Source: Aphanothece saxicola GSE-SYN-MK-01-06B (GTDB lineage Bacteria > Cyanobacteriota > Cyanobacteriia > PCC-6307 > Cyanobiaceae). Taken from it: DNA of 64,000 bases. Every line of letters starts with the position of its first letter. The stretch's first letter is position 1. Positions 26,694-35,942 of this stretch are shown here, piece after piece. The position numbers and the translations under genes are program-made. Where the stretch lies: contig JAHHGT010000008.1 of the NCBI GenBank assembly GCA_019359745.1, positions 124,001-188,000 of the forward strand, in the 5' to 3' direction. A model generated the notes under the pieces. The model searched no databases, was not told the DNA's origin, and saw only the letters and a list, made by a program, of their open reading frames with translations.

Positions 26694-27395
26694 TCAGTAC
26701 TCGATGCCCGCCTGGGCCTTCACCCCCTGCTCCCGGAACGGATGGCGCACCGCCTTCATCTCCGTGACCAGATCGGCCCGCTCCAGCAGAGCCGGCGGGG
26801 CGCCCCGGCCGGTAAGGGCCACGTGGGTGAGGGGCGGGCGCAGGGCAAGACCTTCCAGCACCTGTTCGGGGGCGAGATAGCCCAGCTTGAGGGCCACGTT
26901 GATCTCATCGAGCACCACCAGCTTGCGGTCGGCGTCAGCGAGGTAGGCACAGGAGCGCTCCCAGGCGCTCTGCACCAGCTGGCGGTCCCGCTCCCGGTCC
27001 TGGGTCTCCCAGGTGAACCCCTCGCCCAGGGCATGCCAGTGGAGCGCCTCGCCGAAGCGCTCCAGGGCCCGGGCCTCCCCCGGTTGCCAGCCCCCCTTGA
27101 TGAACTGCACCACCGCCACGTTCTCGCCATGGCCCAAGGTGCGCAGCACCAGGCCCAGGGCGGCCGTGGTCTTGCCCTTGCCCTCGCCGGTGAAGACGAG
27201 CACCAGACCCTTCTCCAGGTTGCGCTCCCCCACCCGCTGCTGCTGCACCTCCCGGCGGCGCTGCATGCGGCGCCGGTAGGCCTCCTGGTCCACCTCCGGG
27301 GCCAGGTCGCCGCCCGGGCCCAGCTCCTCGGCCTGGCGATCCAGCGCCAGGGCCTCCTCTGGGGCGGCTGGGGTCGTGGAGGCGATCGCCGTCAT
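26694..27395 (-). CDS. cobO: Cob(I)yrinic acid a,c-diamide adenosyltransferase
   Basis: This 233-residue enzyme attaches adenosine to cobalt in the cobalamin pathway (CobO/BtuR type). The P-loop is [24 protein letters not shown], followed by [13 protein letters not shown] and the Walker B-like [15 protein letters not shown]. An N-terminal basic extension precedes the domain. ATG at 27395 fits; the longer frame opening is noncoding. It belongs with cobK earlier in the window in function, but not in the same operon. Confidence 0.93.
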   Translation of the reverse strand: MTAIASTTPAAPEEALALDRQAEELGPGGDLAPEVDQEAYRRRMQRRREVQQQRVGERNLEKGLVLVFTGEGKGKTTAALGLVLRTLGHGENVAVVQFIKGGWQPGEARALERFGEALHWHALGEGFTWETQDRERDRQLVQSAWERSCAYLADADRKLVVLDEINVALKLGYLAPEQVLEGLALRPPLTHVALTGRGAPPALLERADLVTEMKAVRHPFREQGVKAQAGIEY

Positions 27396-27457
27396 CGGAA
27401 GCGCTGTTGTTTGGCGCACTCTGGCGGAACCCCGAGCGCCCCGGGCGGCCCCGCGCC

Positions 27458-28639
27458 TCAGGAGGCCCGCAGACGCGCCAGGGCGGTGTCGACGGCCTGC
27501 TGCTGGTCGCGCCGCGTGATCCAGTGGTGGTACGTGCGGGTGTGGATCGCCACGGAGTGGCCCATCATCCGGGCGGCCACCGTGTCGGGCAGGCCGATGT
27601 GGATCGTGCGCACGGCCCAGGCATGGCGCAGGTCGTAGGGGGTGATCGGCAGCCCGTAGCGGCGGAACTGCTCCGCCACCCGCCGGCCCACCTGCTGCAG
27701 GGTGGTGCGGCGCAGATCGGTGCAGACCTGGGGAAGCCCGACACCACGCTCGGCCAGGCTCTCCAGGCCGAACCGCTCCACCCAGTCGGGTTGGAACGGC
27801 CACACCTGGTGCTCGCCGGTCTTGCTGGTGGGCAGCACCCGCAGCACCCTGTCGCCCCCGGGCGCCAGGGCGGAGAGATCGCAGAAGAAGACCTCGTGAT
27901 TGCGCAGGCCGTAGGTGGCCATCAGGCCGTAGGCCAGGCGCCAGCGGGGGTTGGGGATGGCCTGGACCAATTCCAGAATGCGGGCATCGCTGGGCAGACC
28001 CCGGAAGCGGGCCACGTGCAGGCCGTAACCGCCACTGCGCTCACTCCAGTCGGATGGCAGCGGCAGCTGCAGGTGGCGGGCGAGGGCCCCCAGGGCGATG
28101 CCGCACTGCTGGCGGCTGCGGCTGGCCAGGGGGTAGGTCTCCAGCACCTGCTCCATCAGAGGGGCATCCACCACCGCGGCGCCGTGGCGTCTGGCGGCCA
28201 CCTCCGCCAGACGCCGCAGGTAGGGCCGGTAGGCGCCACTCCAGGTGCTGCGGCTGCCTGCGGGACGGCGGCGGCGGCGGGGATCGGCGAAGAAGGCGGC
28301 CTCGAAACCGGCCAGCAGGGGCTGCAGTTCTGCAGCTTCAGGGGGCGCCACTGCCGGAACCACCTCCGGGGCAGGGACCGCCGCCGCAGGCGGGCGCCGG
28401 CGCCAGGACTCCCACCGGAAGGATCCCTGCTCCACCGCCTGCCGCACCCGCTCGAGCTGCTCGAGGGCGGCGGCCACACCGGCGCCGGTGGCCGGCAGGC
28501 CCAGGCTGATGCGCTGCACCGGCCGCGCTGCCGTGCCCTTCGGGCAGGGCAGGGGTCCGCGCAAACCCAGCCGCCGCTGGCGGATCTCCAGGCGCAGGGC
28601 GGTGCCCGAGGCCGCCAGACGCTGATTCTCCTGTCGCAC
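27458..28639 (-). CDS. Solitary tyrosine recombinase (integrase-like)
   Basis: This 393-residue protein has a C-terminal catalytic domain of the XerC/phage integrase type: GLRNHEV with the first Arg, [12 protein letters not shown] with the second Arg, MGHS, and the nucleophile Tyr in HTRTYHHWI. The first His of the usual His-x2-Arg is Tyr (Y-D-L-R). The N-terminal half is basic and includes a helical bundle expected to hold DNA. No integrated element, attachment repeat or phage gene lies nearby, so it may be domesticated. It starts with GTG at 28639. Confidence 0.82.
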   Translation of the reverse strand: MRQENQRLAASGTALRLEIRQRRLGLRGPLPCPKGTAARPVQRISLGLPATGAGVAAALEQLERVRQAVEQGSFRWESWRRRPPAAAVPAPEVVPAVAPPEAAELQPLLAGFEAAFFADPRRRRRPAGSRSTWSGAYRPYLRRLAEVAARRHGAAVVDAPLMEQVLETYPLASRSRQQCGIALGALARHLQLPLPSDWSERSGGYGLHVARFRGLPSDARILELVQAIPNPRWRLAYGLMATYGLRNHEVFFCDLSALAPGGDRVLRVLPTSKTGEHQVWPFQPDWVERFGLESLAERGVGLPQVCTDLRRTTLQQVGRRVAEQFRRYGLPITPYDLRHAWAVRTIHIGLPDTVAARMMGHSVAIHTRTYHHWITRRDQQQAVDTALARLRAS

Positions 28640-28817
28640 CAGCGCTGCCGGGTCGACGTCAGCGGCGGCACCCGGATCGGAAGCGGCTGGCGATGGCAGG
28701 GCGGCCAGGACGATGGCACAGCAGGCAGGGATCTGAGCCGGAACCTACCGATGCCTTCCCCGGGCCGCCAGGGTGCGGTTCCTTGCCAAGGCGGCGCCCG
28801 TCGGCGGTGGGCGGCGT

Positions 28818-28823
28818 TACGCT
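28818..28823 (+). promoter_or_regulatory. Possible -10 element TACGCT before ferrochelatase
   Basis: TACGCT lies 21-26 bp before the hemH ATG, and an AGGA ribosome-binding site lies just before the start. No clear -35 was seen in the 204-bp divergent region. Confidence 0.25.
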
Positions 28824-28843
28824 CATCGTTTCTGATAGGAAGC

Positions 28844-30019
28844 ATGGCCAGGGTCGGCGTGCTGCTGCTGAACCTCGGCGGTCCTGAACGGATCGAAGAT
28901 GTCGGGCCATTCCTTTACAACCTGTTCTCCGATCCGGAGATCATCCGACTGCCCACGCCGGCGCTGCAGAAGCCCCTGGCCTGGTTGATCAGCACCCTGC
29001 GCAGCGGCAAATCAAAGGAGGCCTACCGCTCCATCGGCGGCGGTTCCCCCCTGCGGCGCATCACCGAACAGCAGGCCAGGGAGCTGCAGAGCCGCCTGCG
29101 CCAGCAAGGCGTCGACGCCACCAGCTATGTGGCGATGCGCTACTGGCATCCCTTCACCGAATCAGCCGTGGGCGACATCAAGGCCGACGGCGTGGAGGAG
29201 GTGGTGGTGCTTCCCCTTTACCCCCATTTTTCGATCAGCACCAGCGGCTCCAGCTTCCGGGAACTGCAGCGGCTGCGCCAGGCCGACCCGGCCTTCCGGC
29301 GGCTGCCGATCCGCTGCATCCGCAGCTGGTACGACCATCCGGGCTACATCAATGCCATGGCCGGACTGATCGCCCGGGAGGTCCGCGCCTCCGACACGCC
29401 TGACGCGGCCCACATCTTCTTCAGCGCCCATGGGGTGCCCAAGAGCTACGTGGAGGAGGCGGGCGACCCCTACCAGCAGGAGATTGAGGCCTGCGCCGCC
29501 CTGGTGATGCAGCGACTGGAAGAGATGCTGGGCCATGCCAACCCCTCCACCCTCGCCTACCAGAGCCGGGTGGGGCCGGTGGAATGGCTCAAGCCCTACA
29601 CGGAGGATGCCCTGCGGGAACTGGGCGAGCAGGGCGTCAAGGAGCTGGTGGTGGTGCCGATCAGCTTCGTCAGCGAGCACATCGAGACCCTTGAGGAAAT
29701 CGACATCGAGTACCGGGAGATCGCCACGGAAGCCGGCATCACCCACTTCCGTCGGGTGCCAGCCCTGGACACCGATCCCACCTTCATCCAGGGCCTCGCC
29801 GACCTGGTGCACGAGGCCATGGCGGGTCCGGAGGTGAACCTGGACATGGCGGCCCAGCTGCCCAAGAAGGTGAAGCTCTACCCCCAGGACAAGTGGGCCT
29901 GGGGCTGGAACAACAGCTCCGAGGTGTGGAACGGTCGCCTGGCGATGGTCGGTTTTTCCGCTTTTCTGCTGGAATTGCTCACCGGACAAGGCCCGCTTCA
30001 TGCCCTCGGACTGCTCTGA
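28844..30019 (+). CDS. hemH: Ferrochelatase with C-terminal chlorophyll-binding tail
   Basis: This 391-residue enzyme inserts iron into protoporphyrin IX, the last step of haem synthesis. The catalytic His is in [13 protein letters not shown], and [13 protein letters not shown] is also typical. The final about 40 residues (351-391) form a light-harvesting-like helix, with the signature [20 protein letters not shown], as in other cyanobacterial and plastid ferrochelatases. The tail is thought to sense or bind chlorophyll and to help dimerise the protein. The next gene starts inside this one (20-bp overlap). Confidence 0.96.
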   Translation: MARVGVLLLNLGGPERIEDVGPFLYNLFSDPEIIRLPTPALQKPLAWLISTLRSGKSKEAYRSIGGGSPLRRITEQQARELQSRLRQQGVDATSYVAMRYWHPFTESAVGDIKADGVEEVVVLPLYPHFSISTSGSSFRELQRLRQADPAFRRLPIRCIRSWYDHPGYINAMAGLIAREVRASDTPDAAHIFFSAHGVPKSYVEEAGDPYQQEIEACAALVMQRLEEMLGHANPSTLAYQSRVGPVEWLKPYTEDALRELGEQGVKELVVVPISFVSEHIETLEEIDIEYREIATEAGITHFRRVPALDTDPTFIQGLADLVHEAMAGPEVNLDMAAQLPKKVKLYPQDKWAWGWNNSSEVWNGRLAMVGFSAFLLELLTGQGPLHALGLL

Positions 30020-30614
30020 TCGCCCCCGGCGTCCCCGCCTGCGGGGCCGGTCGCTGGTGATCGCGGCGACCCTGGGCCTGAGCAGCCAGGGACTGCCCGC
30101 CGAAGCCCGCAACGCCAGCCTCTGGGGCCGGGGTGCCTTTCCCGTGGCCAGTTTTGCGGGCTACACCAGCGGTTTCGGCATGCGCTCCCATCCGCTCAGC
30201 GGCGACGTCCGGCCCCACTACGGCATCGACATCGCCGCCCCCCTGGGGTCGCCGATCCGCAGCTGGTGGACCGGAACGGTGAGCGAGGTGATCGTCGATG
30301 GCGGCTGCGGCAACGGACTGGTGATCCGCTCGGGCAGCTATGAGCACATCTATTGCCACCTCAGCGGCCAGGCGGGCAACGGCGTCTACCGCAGCGGCAA
30401 TGTCCTGCTGCGGGTGGGCCAGCGGGTGGCCACCGGCCAGGTGATCGCCCACGTCGGCCTGACGGGCAGCACCACCGGTCCCCACCTGCACTGGGGCCTG
30501 CGCTACCGCGGTGCCTGGATGGACCCGGCCCGGGTGTTGCGGGCCATGGCCCAGAGCCGCCGCCAGCGCAACCCAATCCCCCTGCAGCGACCTAACCTGG
30601 GTGTCTTCCGCTGA
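30000..30614 (+). CDS. M23-family peptidoglycan endopeptidase
   Basis: This 204-residue exported protein has a basic start and a signal-like stretch ([17 protein letters not shown]). The M23 (LytM-like) domain has the zinc-binding motifs HYGIDIAAP (His and Asp) and HLHWGLRY (His). FRVGQRV- and [12 protein letters not shown]-like segments are the usual support strands. It should cut peptidoglycan peptides in the cell envelope. It overlaps hemH by 20 bp and is probably coupled to it. Confidence 0.88.
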   Translation: MPSDCSDRPRRPRLRGRSLVIAATLGLSSQGLPAEARNASLWGRGAFPVASFAGYTSGFGMRSHPLSGDVRPHYGIDIAAPLGSPIRSWWTGTVSEVIVDGGCGNGLVIRSGSYEHIYCHLSGQAGNGVYRSGNVLLRVGQRVATGQVIAHVGLTGSTTGPHLHWGLRYRGAWMDPARVLRAMAQSRRQRNPIPLQRPNLGVFR

Positions 30615-30710
30615 TGGTGTCCAGTCCGTTGCCCGGCGTCTTGCCCCCCGGGTGCTTCGGTCTTCCATCCTGACGACCCCCTTCCCCCTCGCCAGTCCCC
30701 AGCCGCCGCC

Positions 30711-32630
30711 GTGACGATCACGCCCCTTCCCCCCGCCACAGCCGCCGCAGGGCACTCAGCCGCCGCAGGGCACACTGCCGCCTCAGCGCCCACAGTCGCC
30801 ACAGAGAGGGGCGCTGATGGGTCGGCTCCGATGCGGGTGAGCGGGGGTTATGCCCTGATGGATGCCCTGCACCGCCACGGGGTGCGGCACATCTTCGGCT
30901 ACCCGGGCGGCGCGATCCTGCCGATTTATGACGAGCTCCACAAGGCCGAGTCCCGGGGCTGGCTGAAGCACATCCTGGTGCGCCATGAACAGGGCGGCAC
31001 CCACGCGGCCGATGCCTACGCCCGCGCCACGGGCAAGGTGGGGGTCTGCTTCGGCACCTCCGGCCCCGGCGCCACCAACCTGGTCACCGGCATCGCCACC
31101 GCCCAGATGGATTCGGTGCCGATGGTGGTGATCACCGGCCAGGTGCCCCGGGCCGCCATCGGCACCGATGCCTTCCAGGAAACCGACATCTTCGGCATCA
31201 CCCTGCCGATCGTCAAACACTCCTGGGTGGTGCGCGACCCCGCCGACATCGGCCGCATCGTGGCGGAAGCCTTCCTGATCGCCGCCAGTGGCCGTCCCGG
31301 CCCCGTGCTGATCGACGTGCCCAAGGATGTGGGTGCCGAGGAGTTCGACTACACCCCGGTGGCCCCGGGATCGGCGGTCCCCTCCGGCTTCAAGCGTCCG
31401 CCGGCCCCCAGGCCGGAGGCCATCACTGCAGCCCTGGCCCTGATCCGCCAGGCCCGCAGGCCCCTGCTCTACGTGGGTGGCGGCGCCATCGCCTCCGACG
31501 CCCATGGCGAAGTCCATCAGCTGGCGGAGCGCTTCCGCCTGCCCGTCACCACCACCTTGATGGGCAAGGGGGCCTTCGATGAGAACCATCCCCTGGCGGT
31601 GGGCATGCTGGGCATGCACGGCACCGCCTACGCCAATTTCGCCGTCACCGAATGCGATCTGCTGATCGCCGTCGGGGCCCGCTTCGATGACCGGGTCACC
31701 GGCCGGCTGGACAGCTTCGCCCCCCGGGCCCAGGTGATCCACATCGACATCGATGCCGCCGAAGTCGGCAAGAACAGGGTGCCCGAGGTGCCCGTCGTCT
31801 CCGATGTCCGCCTGGCCCTCGACGCCCTGCTGCAGGCCTCCGTCGGCGAAAGCTCCAACCGCCGCACCGATGCCTGGCTGGAGCGCATCGACACCTGGAA
31901 ACACCATTACCCCCTGGTGATCCCCCAGCCCACCGGGGAGATCGCCCCCCAGGAAGTGGTCATCGCCCTGCGGGATCTGGCCCCCGAGGCGTTCTTCACC
32001 ACCGATGTGGGCCAGCACCAGATGTGGGCGGCCCAGTTCCTGCGCAACGGCCCCCGCCGCTGGATCAGCAGCGCCGGTCTCGGCACCATGGGCTTCGGCA
32101 TGCCCGCCGCCATGGGCGTCCAGACCGCCTTCCCCGACGAGCGGGTGATCTGCGTGGCCGGGGACGCCAGCATCCTGATGAACATTCAGGAACTGGGCAC
32201 CCTCAGCCAGTACCAGCTGCCGGTGAAGGTGGTGGTGCTCAACAACGGCTGGCAGGGCATGGTGCGCCAGTGGCAGGAAAGCTTCTACGAAGAGCGCTAT
32301 TCCAGTTCCGAGATGACCGGCGGCATGCCGGACTTCCCCGCCCTGGCCGAGGCCTTCGGGGTCAAGGGCATCGGCATCACCGACCGGGCCAAGCTGCACG
32401 CCGGTCTCGCCGAAGCCCTGGCCCACCCCGGCCCGGTGTTCGTCGACGTGCGCGTGCGGCGCAATGAGAACTGCTACCCGATGGTGCCCCCGGGAGCCAG
32501 CAACGCCCAGATGGTGGGACTGCCCAGCCATCCCGAACTCGCCATCGACACGATCCGCCAATGCAATGCCTGCGGCAACACCACCGCCAGCGCCCACCTC
32601 TTCTGTCCCAGTTGCGGCGCCAAACTCTGA
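30711..32630 (+). CDS. ilvB: Acetolactate synthase large subunit with C-terminal zinc ribbon
   Basis: This 639-residue thiamine diphosphate enzyme starts branched-chain amino acid synthesis. The catalytic Glu is in [17 protein letters not shown], and the cofactor-binding motif is GDASILMN with NNGWQGM. About 40 Ala/Gly/His-rich residues precede the core; GTG at 30711 is used, but ATG at 30831 is also possible. The C terminus adds a zinc ribbon with cysteines at 618, 621, 632 and 635 (CNAC and CPSC). Zinc ribbons are not part of the standard large subunit as I know it. Confidence 0.95.
   Translation: MTITPLPPATAAAGHSAAAGHTAASAPTVATERGADGSAPMRVSGGYALMDALHRHGVRHIFGYPGGAILPIYDELHKAESRGWLKHILVRHEQGGTHAADAYARATGKVGVCFGTSGPGATNLVTGIATAQMDSVPMVVITGQVPRAAIGTDAFQETDIFGITLPIVKHSWVVRDPADIGRIVAEAFLIAASGRPGPVLIDVPKDVGAEEFDYTPVAPGSAVPSGFKRPPAPRPEAITAALALIRQARRPLLYVGGGAIASDAHGEVHQLAERFRLPVTTTLMGKGAFDENHPLAVGMLGMHGTAYANFAVTECDLLIAVGARFDDRVTGRLDSFAPRAQVIHIDIDAAEVGKNRVPEVPVVSDVRLALDALLQASVGESSNRRTDAWLERIDTWKHHYPLVIPQPTGEIAPQEVVIALRDLAPEAFFTTDVGQHQMWAAQFLRNGPRRWISSAGLGTMGFGMPAAMGVQTAFPDERVICVAGDASILMNIQELGTLSQYQLPVKVVVLNNGWQGMVRQWQESFYEERYSSSEMTGGMPDFPALAEAFGVKGIGITDRAKLHAGLAEALAHPGPVFVDVRVRRNENCYPMVPPGASNAQMVGLPSHPELAIDTIRQCNACGNTTASAHLFCPSCGAKL
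30739..30773 (+). repeat. Tandem repeat in the ilvB N terminus
   Basis: A 17-base unit beginning CAGCCGCCGCAGGGC occurs twice with an 18-bp period. It encodes two AAAGH-type repeats in the low-complexity leader. Confidence 0.7.
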
Positions 32631-32968
32631 GCCTGCTCGGGGTCCTGCTGGCCCTGTTGCTCGCCTGGCCGGGCGCGGCGGCGGCCGCGGAAGTGTTCCA
32701 GGTGCGCAGCGGCACGTTGCTGCAGGTGGGCGATGGGAACCGCAGCTATGCCGTCGAGCTGGCCTGCATGGCGCTGGTGGCGGAGCAGGAGCAGCAGGCG
32801 ACCGCCTGGCTGCGGCAGGCCCTGCCCCGCCGCACCAAGGTGAATCTGCGCCCGATGGGCCAGCGGGACGGCACGCTGCTGGCCCAGGTGAGCCTGCTCT
32901 CCAGCGGCGCCGACATCGCCACCGGCCTGATCGAGGCCGGCCTGGCCCAGGCGGAGGCCTGCCCATGA
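32612..32968 (+). CDS. Secreted SNase-like protein with degenerate active site
   Basis: This protein of about 118 residues has a clear signal peptide ([25 protein letters not shown]) when started at TTG 32612, which lies inside the last 19 bp of ilvB. The mature part follows the staphylococcal nuclease pattern ([64 protein letters not shown]). The catalytic Arg/Glu pair of active nucleases (IRLxGIDAPE) is not retained. It may be a binding protein. Its stop overlaps the next start by 4 bp. Confidence 0.7.
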   Translation: MRRQTLSLLGVLLALLLAWPGAAAAAEVFQVRSGTLLQVGDGNRSYAVELACMALVAEQEQQATAWLRQALPRRTKVNLRPMGQRDGTLLAQVSLLSSGADIATGLIEAGLAQAEACP

Positions 32969-33168
32969 GCCTCAACCGCACCGCCAAGGGCATCGTGCTG
33001 GTGCCCACCCTGCTGCTGGGCGGGGCCTTCCTGGCCGCCGGCACCTGGATGGAGGGCCCGGCCGCCGCCAACCGCGGCCTGGCCCTCACCCTGGGGGGGA
33101 TCCTGATGGGAGCGGGTCTGCTGGCCCAGCTGCTGCCCGAACCCGGCCCGCCCCCCTCCGACCCCTGA
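32965..33168 (+). CDS. Small two-helix membrane protein (DUF3188-like)
   Basis: This 67-residue protein has two transmembrane helices (GIVLVPTLLLGGAFLAAG and ALTLGGILMGAGLLAQLL) joined by a short loop. It resembles DUF3188 of cyanobacteria, by memory only. ATG overlaps the preceding stop by 4 bp, so it is coupled to the SNase-like gene. No function is known. Confidence 0.7.
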   Translation: MSLNRTAKGIVLVPTLLLGGAFLAAGTWMEGPAAANRGLALTLGGILMGAGLLAQLLPEPGPPPSDP

Positions 33169-33272
33169 GTCCACGGGCGTTTGGCGGCCCGCCAGACCCC
33201 ATGCGAGAACATCACAGCCTGCGGCCGGCGGGGGATCGCGGCTCCAGAGTTGGGACAGTCAGGGCGAAGGGG

Positions 33273-35734
33273 ATGGGCAACTCCGATCAGCTCGTTGTGC
33301 CCCTGGCACAGGTCGGCCTGGATTCCATTGCCGAGGTGGGCGGCAAGAACGCCTCCCTCGGGGAAATGATCCAGCAGCTGGGGCCTGCGGGCGTCCAGGT
33401 GCCGGGGGGCTTCGCCACCACGGCCGCCGCCTACCGCCTGTTCATCGCCGCCAACGGGCTCAGGCCCGCCCTGGCCGCCCTGCTCGATGGTCTCGACACC
33501 AACGACCTGGCGGCCCTGCAGGCGGCCGGCCAGGGGGCCCGGGCGCTGCTGGGTGGCGCCGACCTGCCGCCGCCCCTGGCGGAGGCGATCGTGGCGGCCT
33601 ACCGGGATCTGGCCGCCGCGATGGCCGCCAGCGGCGTGCCTGCGGCCGTGGCGGTGCGCTCCAGTGCCACGGCCGAGGATCTGCCGGAGGCCAGCTTCGC
33701 CGGGCAGCAGGAGACCTACCTGCACATTGAGGGAGAAACGGCGCTGCTGGCGGCCTGCCGGCGGTGCTACGCCTCGCTGTTCACCGATCGGGCCATCGCC
33801 TACCGGCAGCAGCACGGCTTCGATCACCTGGAGGTGGCCCTTTCGATCGGGGTGCAGCGCATGGTGCGCTCCGACCTGGCCAGCTCCGGGGTGATGTTCA
33901 GCATCGACACCGAAACCGGCTTCCGCGACGCCGTGCTGCTCACCGCCGCCTACGGGCTGGGGGAAAACGTGGTGCAGGGGGCCGTGAACCCCGATGAATG
34001 GCTGATCTTCAAGCCCACCCTGGAGCAGGGCTTCGCCCCGATCCTCAGCCGGCGACTGGGCAGCAAGGCCCTGCGCATGGTCTACGCCGACCCCTCAGGT
34101 GGTGATGGCCAGGCGGTGCGCAACGAGGCGGTGTCCCCGGACGACAGTGGGCGCTTCGCCCTCAGCGACGGCGAGGCGCTCACCCTGGCGCGCTGGGCCT
34201 GCGTGATCGAACGCCACTACGGCGAACGCCGGGGGGTGCCCACCCCGATGGACATCGAATGGGCCAAGGACGGCCTCAGCGGCGAACTGTTCATCCTCCA
34301 GGCCCGGCCCGAAACGGTGGAATCCCGCCGGGGCGGGGCGGTGCTGCGCAGCTGGCATCTGGAGCCGCACCAGGCCGAGGAGATCACCAGCGGCCGGGCC
34401 ATCGGCGCCTCGGTGAGCAGCGGCCGGGCCCGGGTGATCAGCGATCCCGGCGAGATCGCCCGGTTCATGGACGGCGACCTGCTGGTCACCCGCCGCACCG
34501 ACCCCGACTGGGAGCCGATCCTGAGGAAGGCCAGCGGTGTGGTCACCGACCAGGGCGGCCGCACCTGCCACGCGGCGATCATCGCCCGGGAGATGGGCCT
34601 GACGGCGATCGTCGGCACCGGCGACGGCACCGGCCGCATCGGCGACGGCGACAGCATCACCCTCAGCTGCTGCGAGGGGGATGTGGGCCACGTGTACCGG
34701 GGCGCCCTGCCCTTCCGGGTGGAGGAGCAGGCCATCGGCGACCTGCCCGCCACCCGCACCCGGATCCTGATCAACGTGGGCAACCCCGAGGAGGCCTTCA
34801 ACCTGGCCTCGATCCCCTGCGACGGGGTGGGGCTGGCCCGGCTGGAGTTCATCATCGCCAACGCCATCGGGTGCACCCGATGGCGTTGCTGGAGCCGGAG
34901 CGGGTGACGGCGGCGGCCGATCGGGCCGCCATCGCCGAGCTGGTCGCGGGGTACGAGTCCCCGTCCGAGTACTACGTGGATGTGCTGAGCCAGGGCATGG
35001 CCCGGATCGCCGCCGCCTTCCATCCCCGGCCGGTGATCCTGCGCTTCTCCGACTTCAAGAGCAACGAATACGCGCGACTGCTGGGTGGGGCGGCCTTCGA
35101 GCCGGCCGAGGAGAACCCGATGATCGGCTGGCGCGGGGCGTCGCGCTATTACGCGCCGGCCTTCCGCGCCGCCTTCGCGCTGGAATGCCAGGCCCTGCGC
35201 CGGGTGCGGGAGTCGATGGGGCTGCGCAACGTGATCCCGATGATCCCCTTCTGCCGCACCCCCGAAGAGGGGGACCGGGTGCTGGCGGTGATGGCCGGCG
35301 AGGGGCTGGTGCGGTGCAAGGACGGTCTGGAGGTGTACGTGATGTGCGAACTGCCCAGCAACGTCATCGGTGCGGAAGCCTTCGCCGAGCGCTTCGATGG
35401 CTTTTCGATCGGCTCCAACGACCTCACCCAGCTGACCCTGGGGCTCGACCGGGACTCCGCCCTGGTGGCGGACCTGTTCGACGAGCGGCAGGCCACGGTC
35501 AAGGAGATGATCCGCCTGGCGATCCGCACCGCACGGCGCTGCGGCCGCAAGATCGGCATCTGCGGCCAGGCCCCCAGCGACTACCCCGATTTCGCCCGCT
35601 TCCTGGTGGAGGAAGGGATCGACTCGATCAGCCTCAACCCCGATGCGGTGGTGCCCACCCGCATCGCCATCGCCGCCATGGAGGCCGAACTGGACAGGGC
35701 CGCCTCAGCAGGACGCCTGACGCAGCCGGACTGA
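33273..35734 (+). pseudogene. ppsA: Phosphoenolpyruvate synthase, interrupted by a -1 frameshift
   Basis: The enzyme makes phosphoenolpyruvate from pyruvate and ATP. The first part (ATG 33273 to stop at 34907) carries the ATP-grasp domain (VAVRSSATAEDLPEASFAGQQ) and the swivel domain with the phosphohistidine motif GGRTCHAAIIARE. The PEP-binding domain continues in another frame (IHPMALLEP, SNDLTQLTLG, CGQAPSDYP). The two parts join at GVGLARLEFIIANAIG/HPMALL. One G missing from the GGG at 34869-34871 explains the break; with it restored, about 820 residues result, normal for the family. It is either a sequencing error or a real mutation. Confidence 0.9.
34866..34881. repeat. Perfect 16-bp palindrome at the ppsA frameshift
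   Basis: ATCGGGTGCACCCGAT equals its own reverse complement and spans the point where the ppsA reading frame breaks. It may have promoted a base loss in the chromosome or during sequencing. Confidence 0.75.
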
Positions 35735-35942
35735 GGGGGCGCCCATGGGTGGGGCCCAGAGGCGCCAGAGCAGCAGGGCATGGGCGCTGCAACGCACCAC
35801 GCAGAGCGCCGCCAGACCCATGCAGAGGGGACAGTGAGCCAGACCCATCAGAACGTCGGCCCCAACCTCGATCAGCTTCCACCATGGCACCTCCAGCGGC
35901 GCCGTGCCCTAGAACGCCACCAGCCCCCTGCCTGCTCCGGCT

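Noticed and set aside
30783-33827. Minus-strand open frame of more than 1000 codons opposite ilvB, the SNase-like gene and ppsA
   Set aside because: A shadow of GC-rich coding DNA: the protein is His/Gly/Gln-rich with no motifs, and ilvB on the plus strand is certain.
35705-35890. Short minus-strand open frame of 61 codons with a hydrophobic, Cys-containing protein between ppsA and the COG2509 gene
   Set aside because: Start is a GTG with no usable ribosome site, and codon use gives no support; left as possible shadow.
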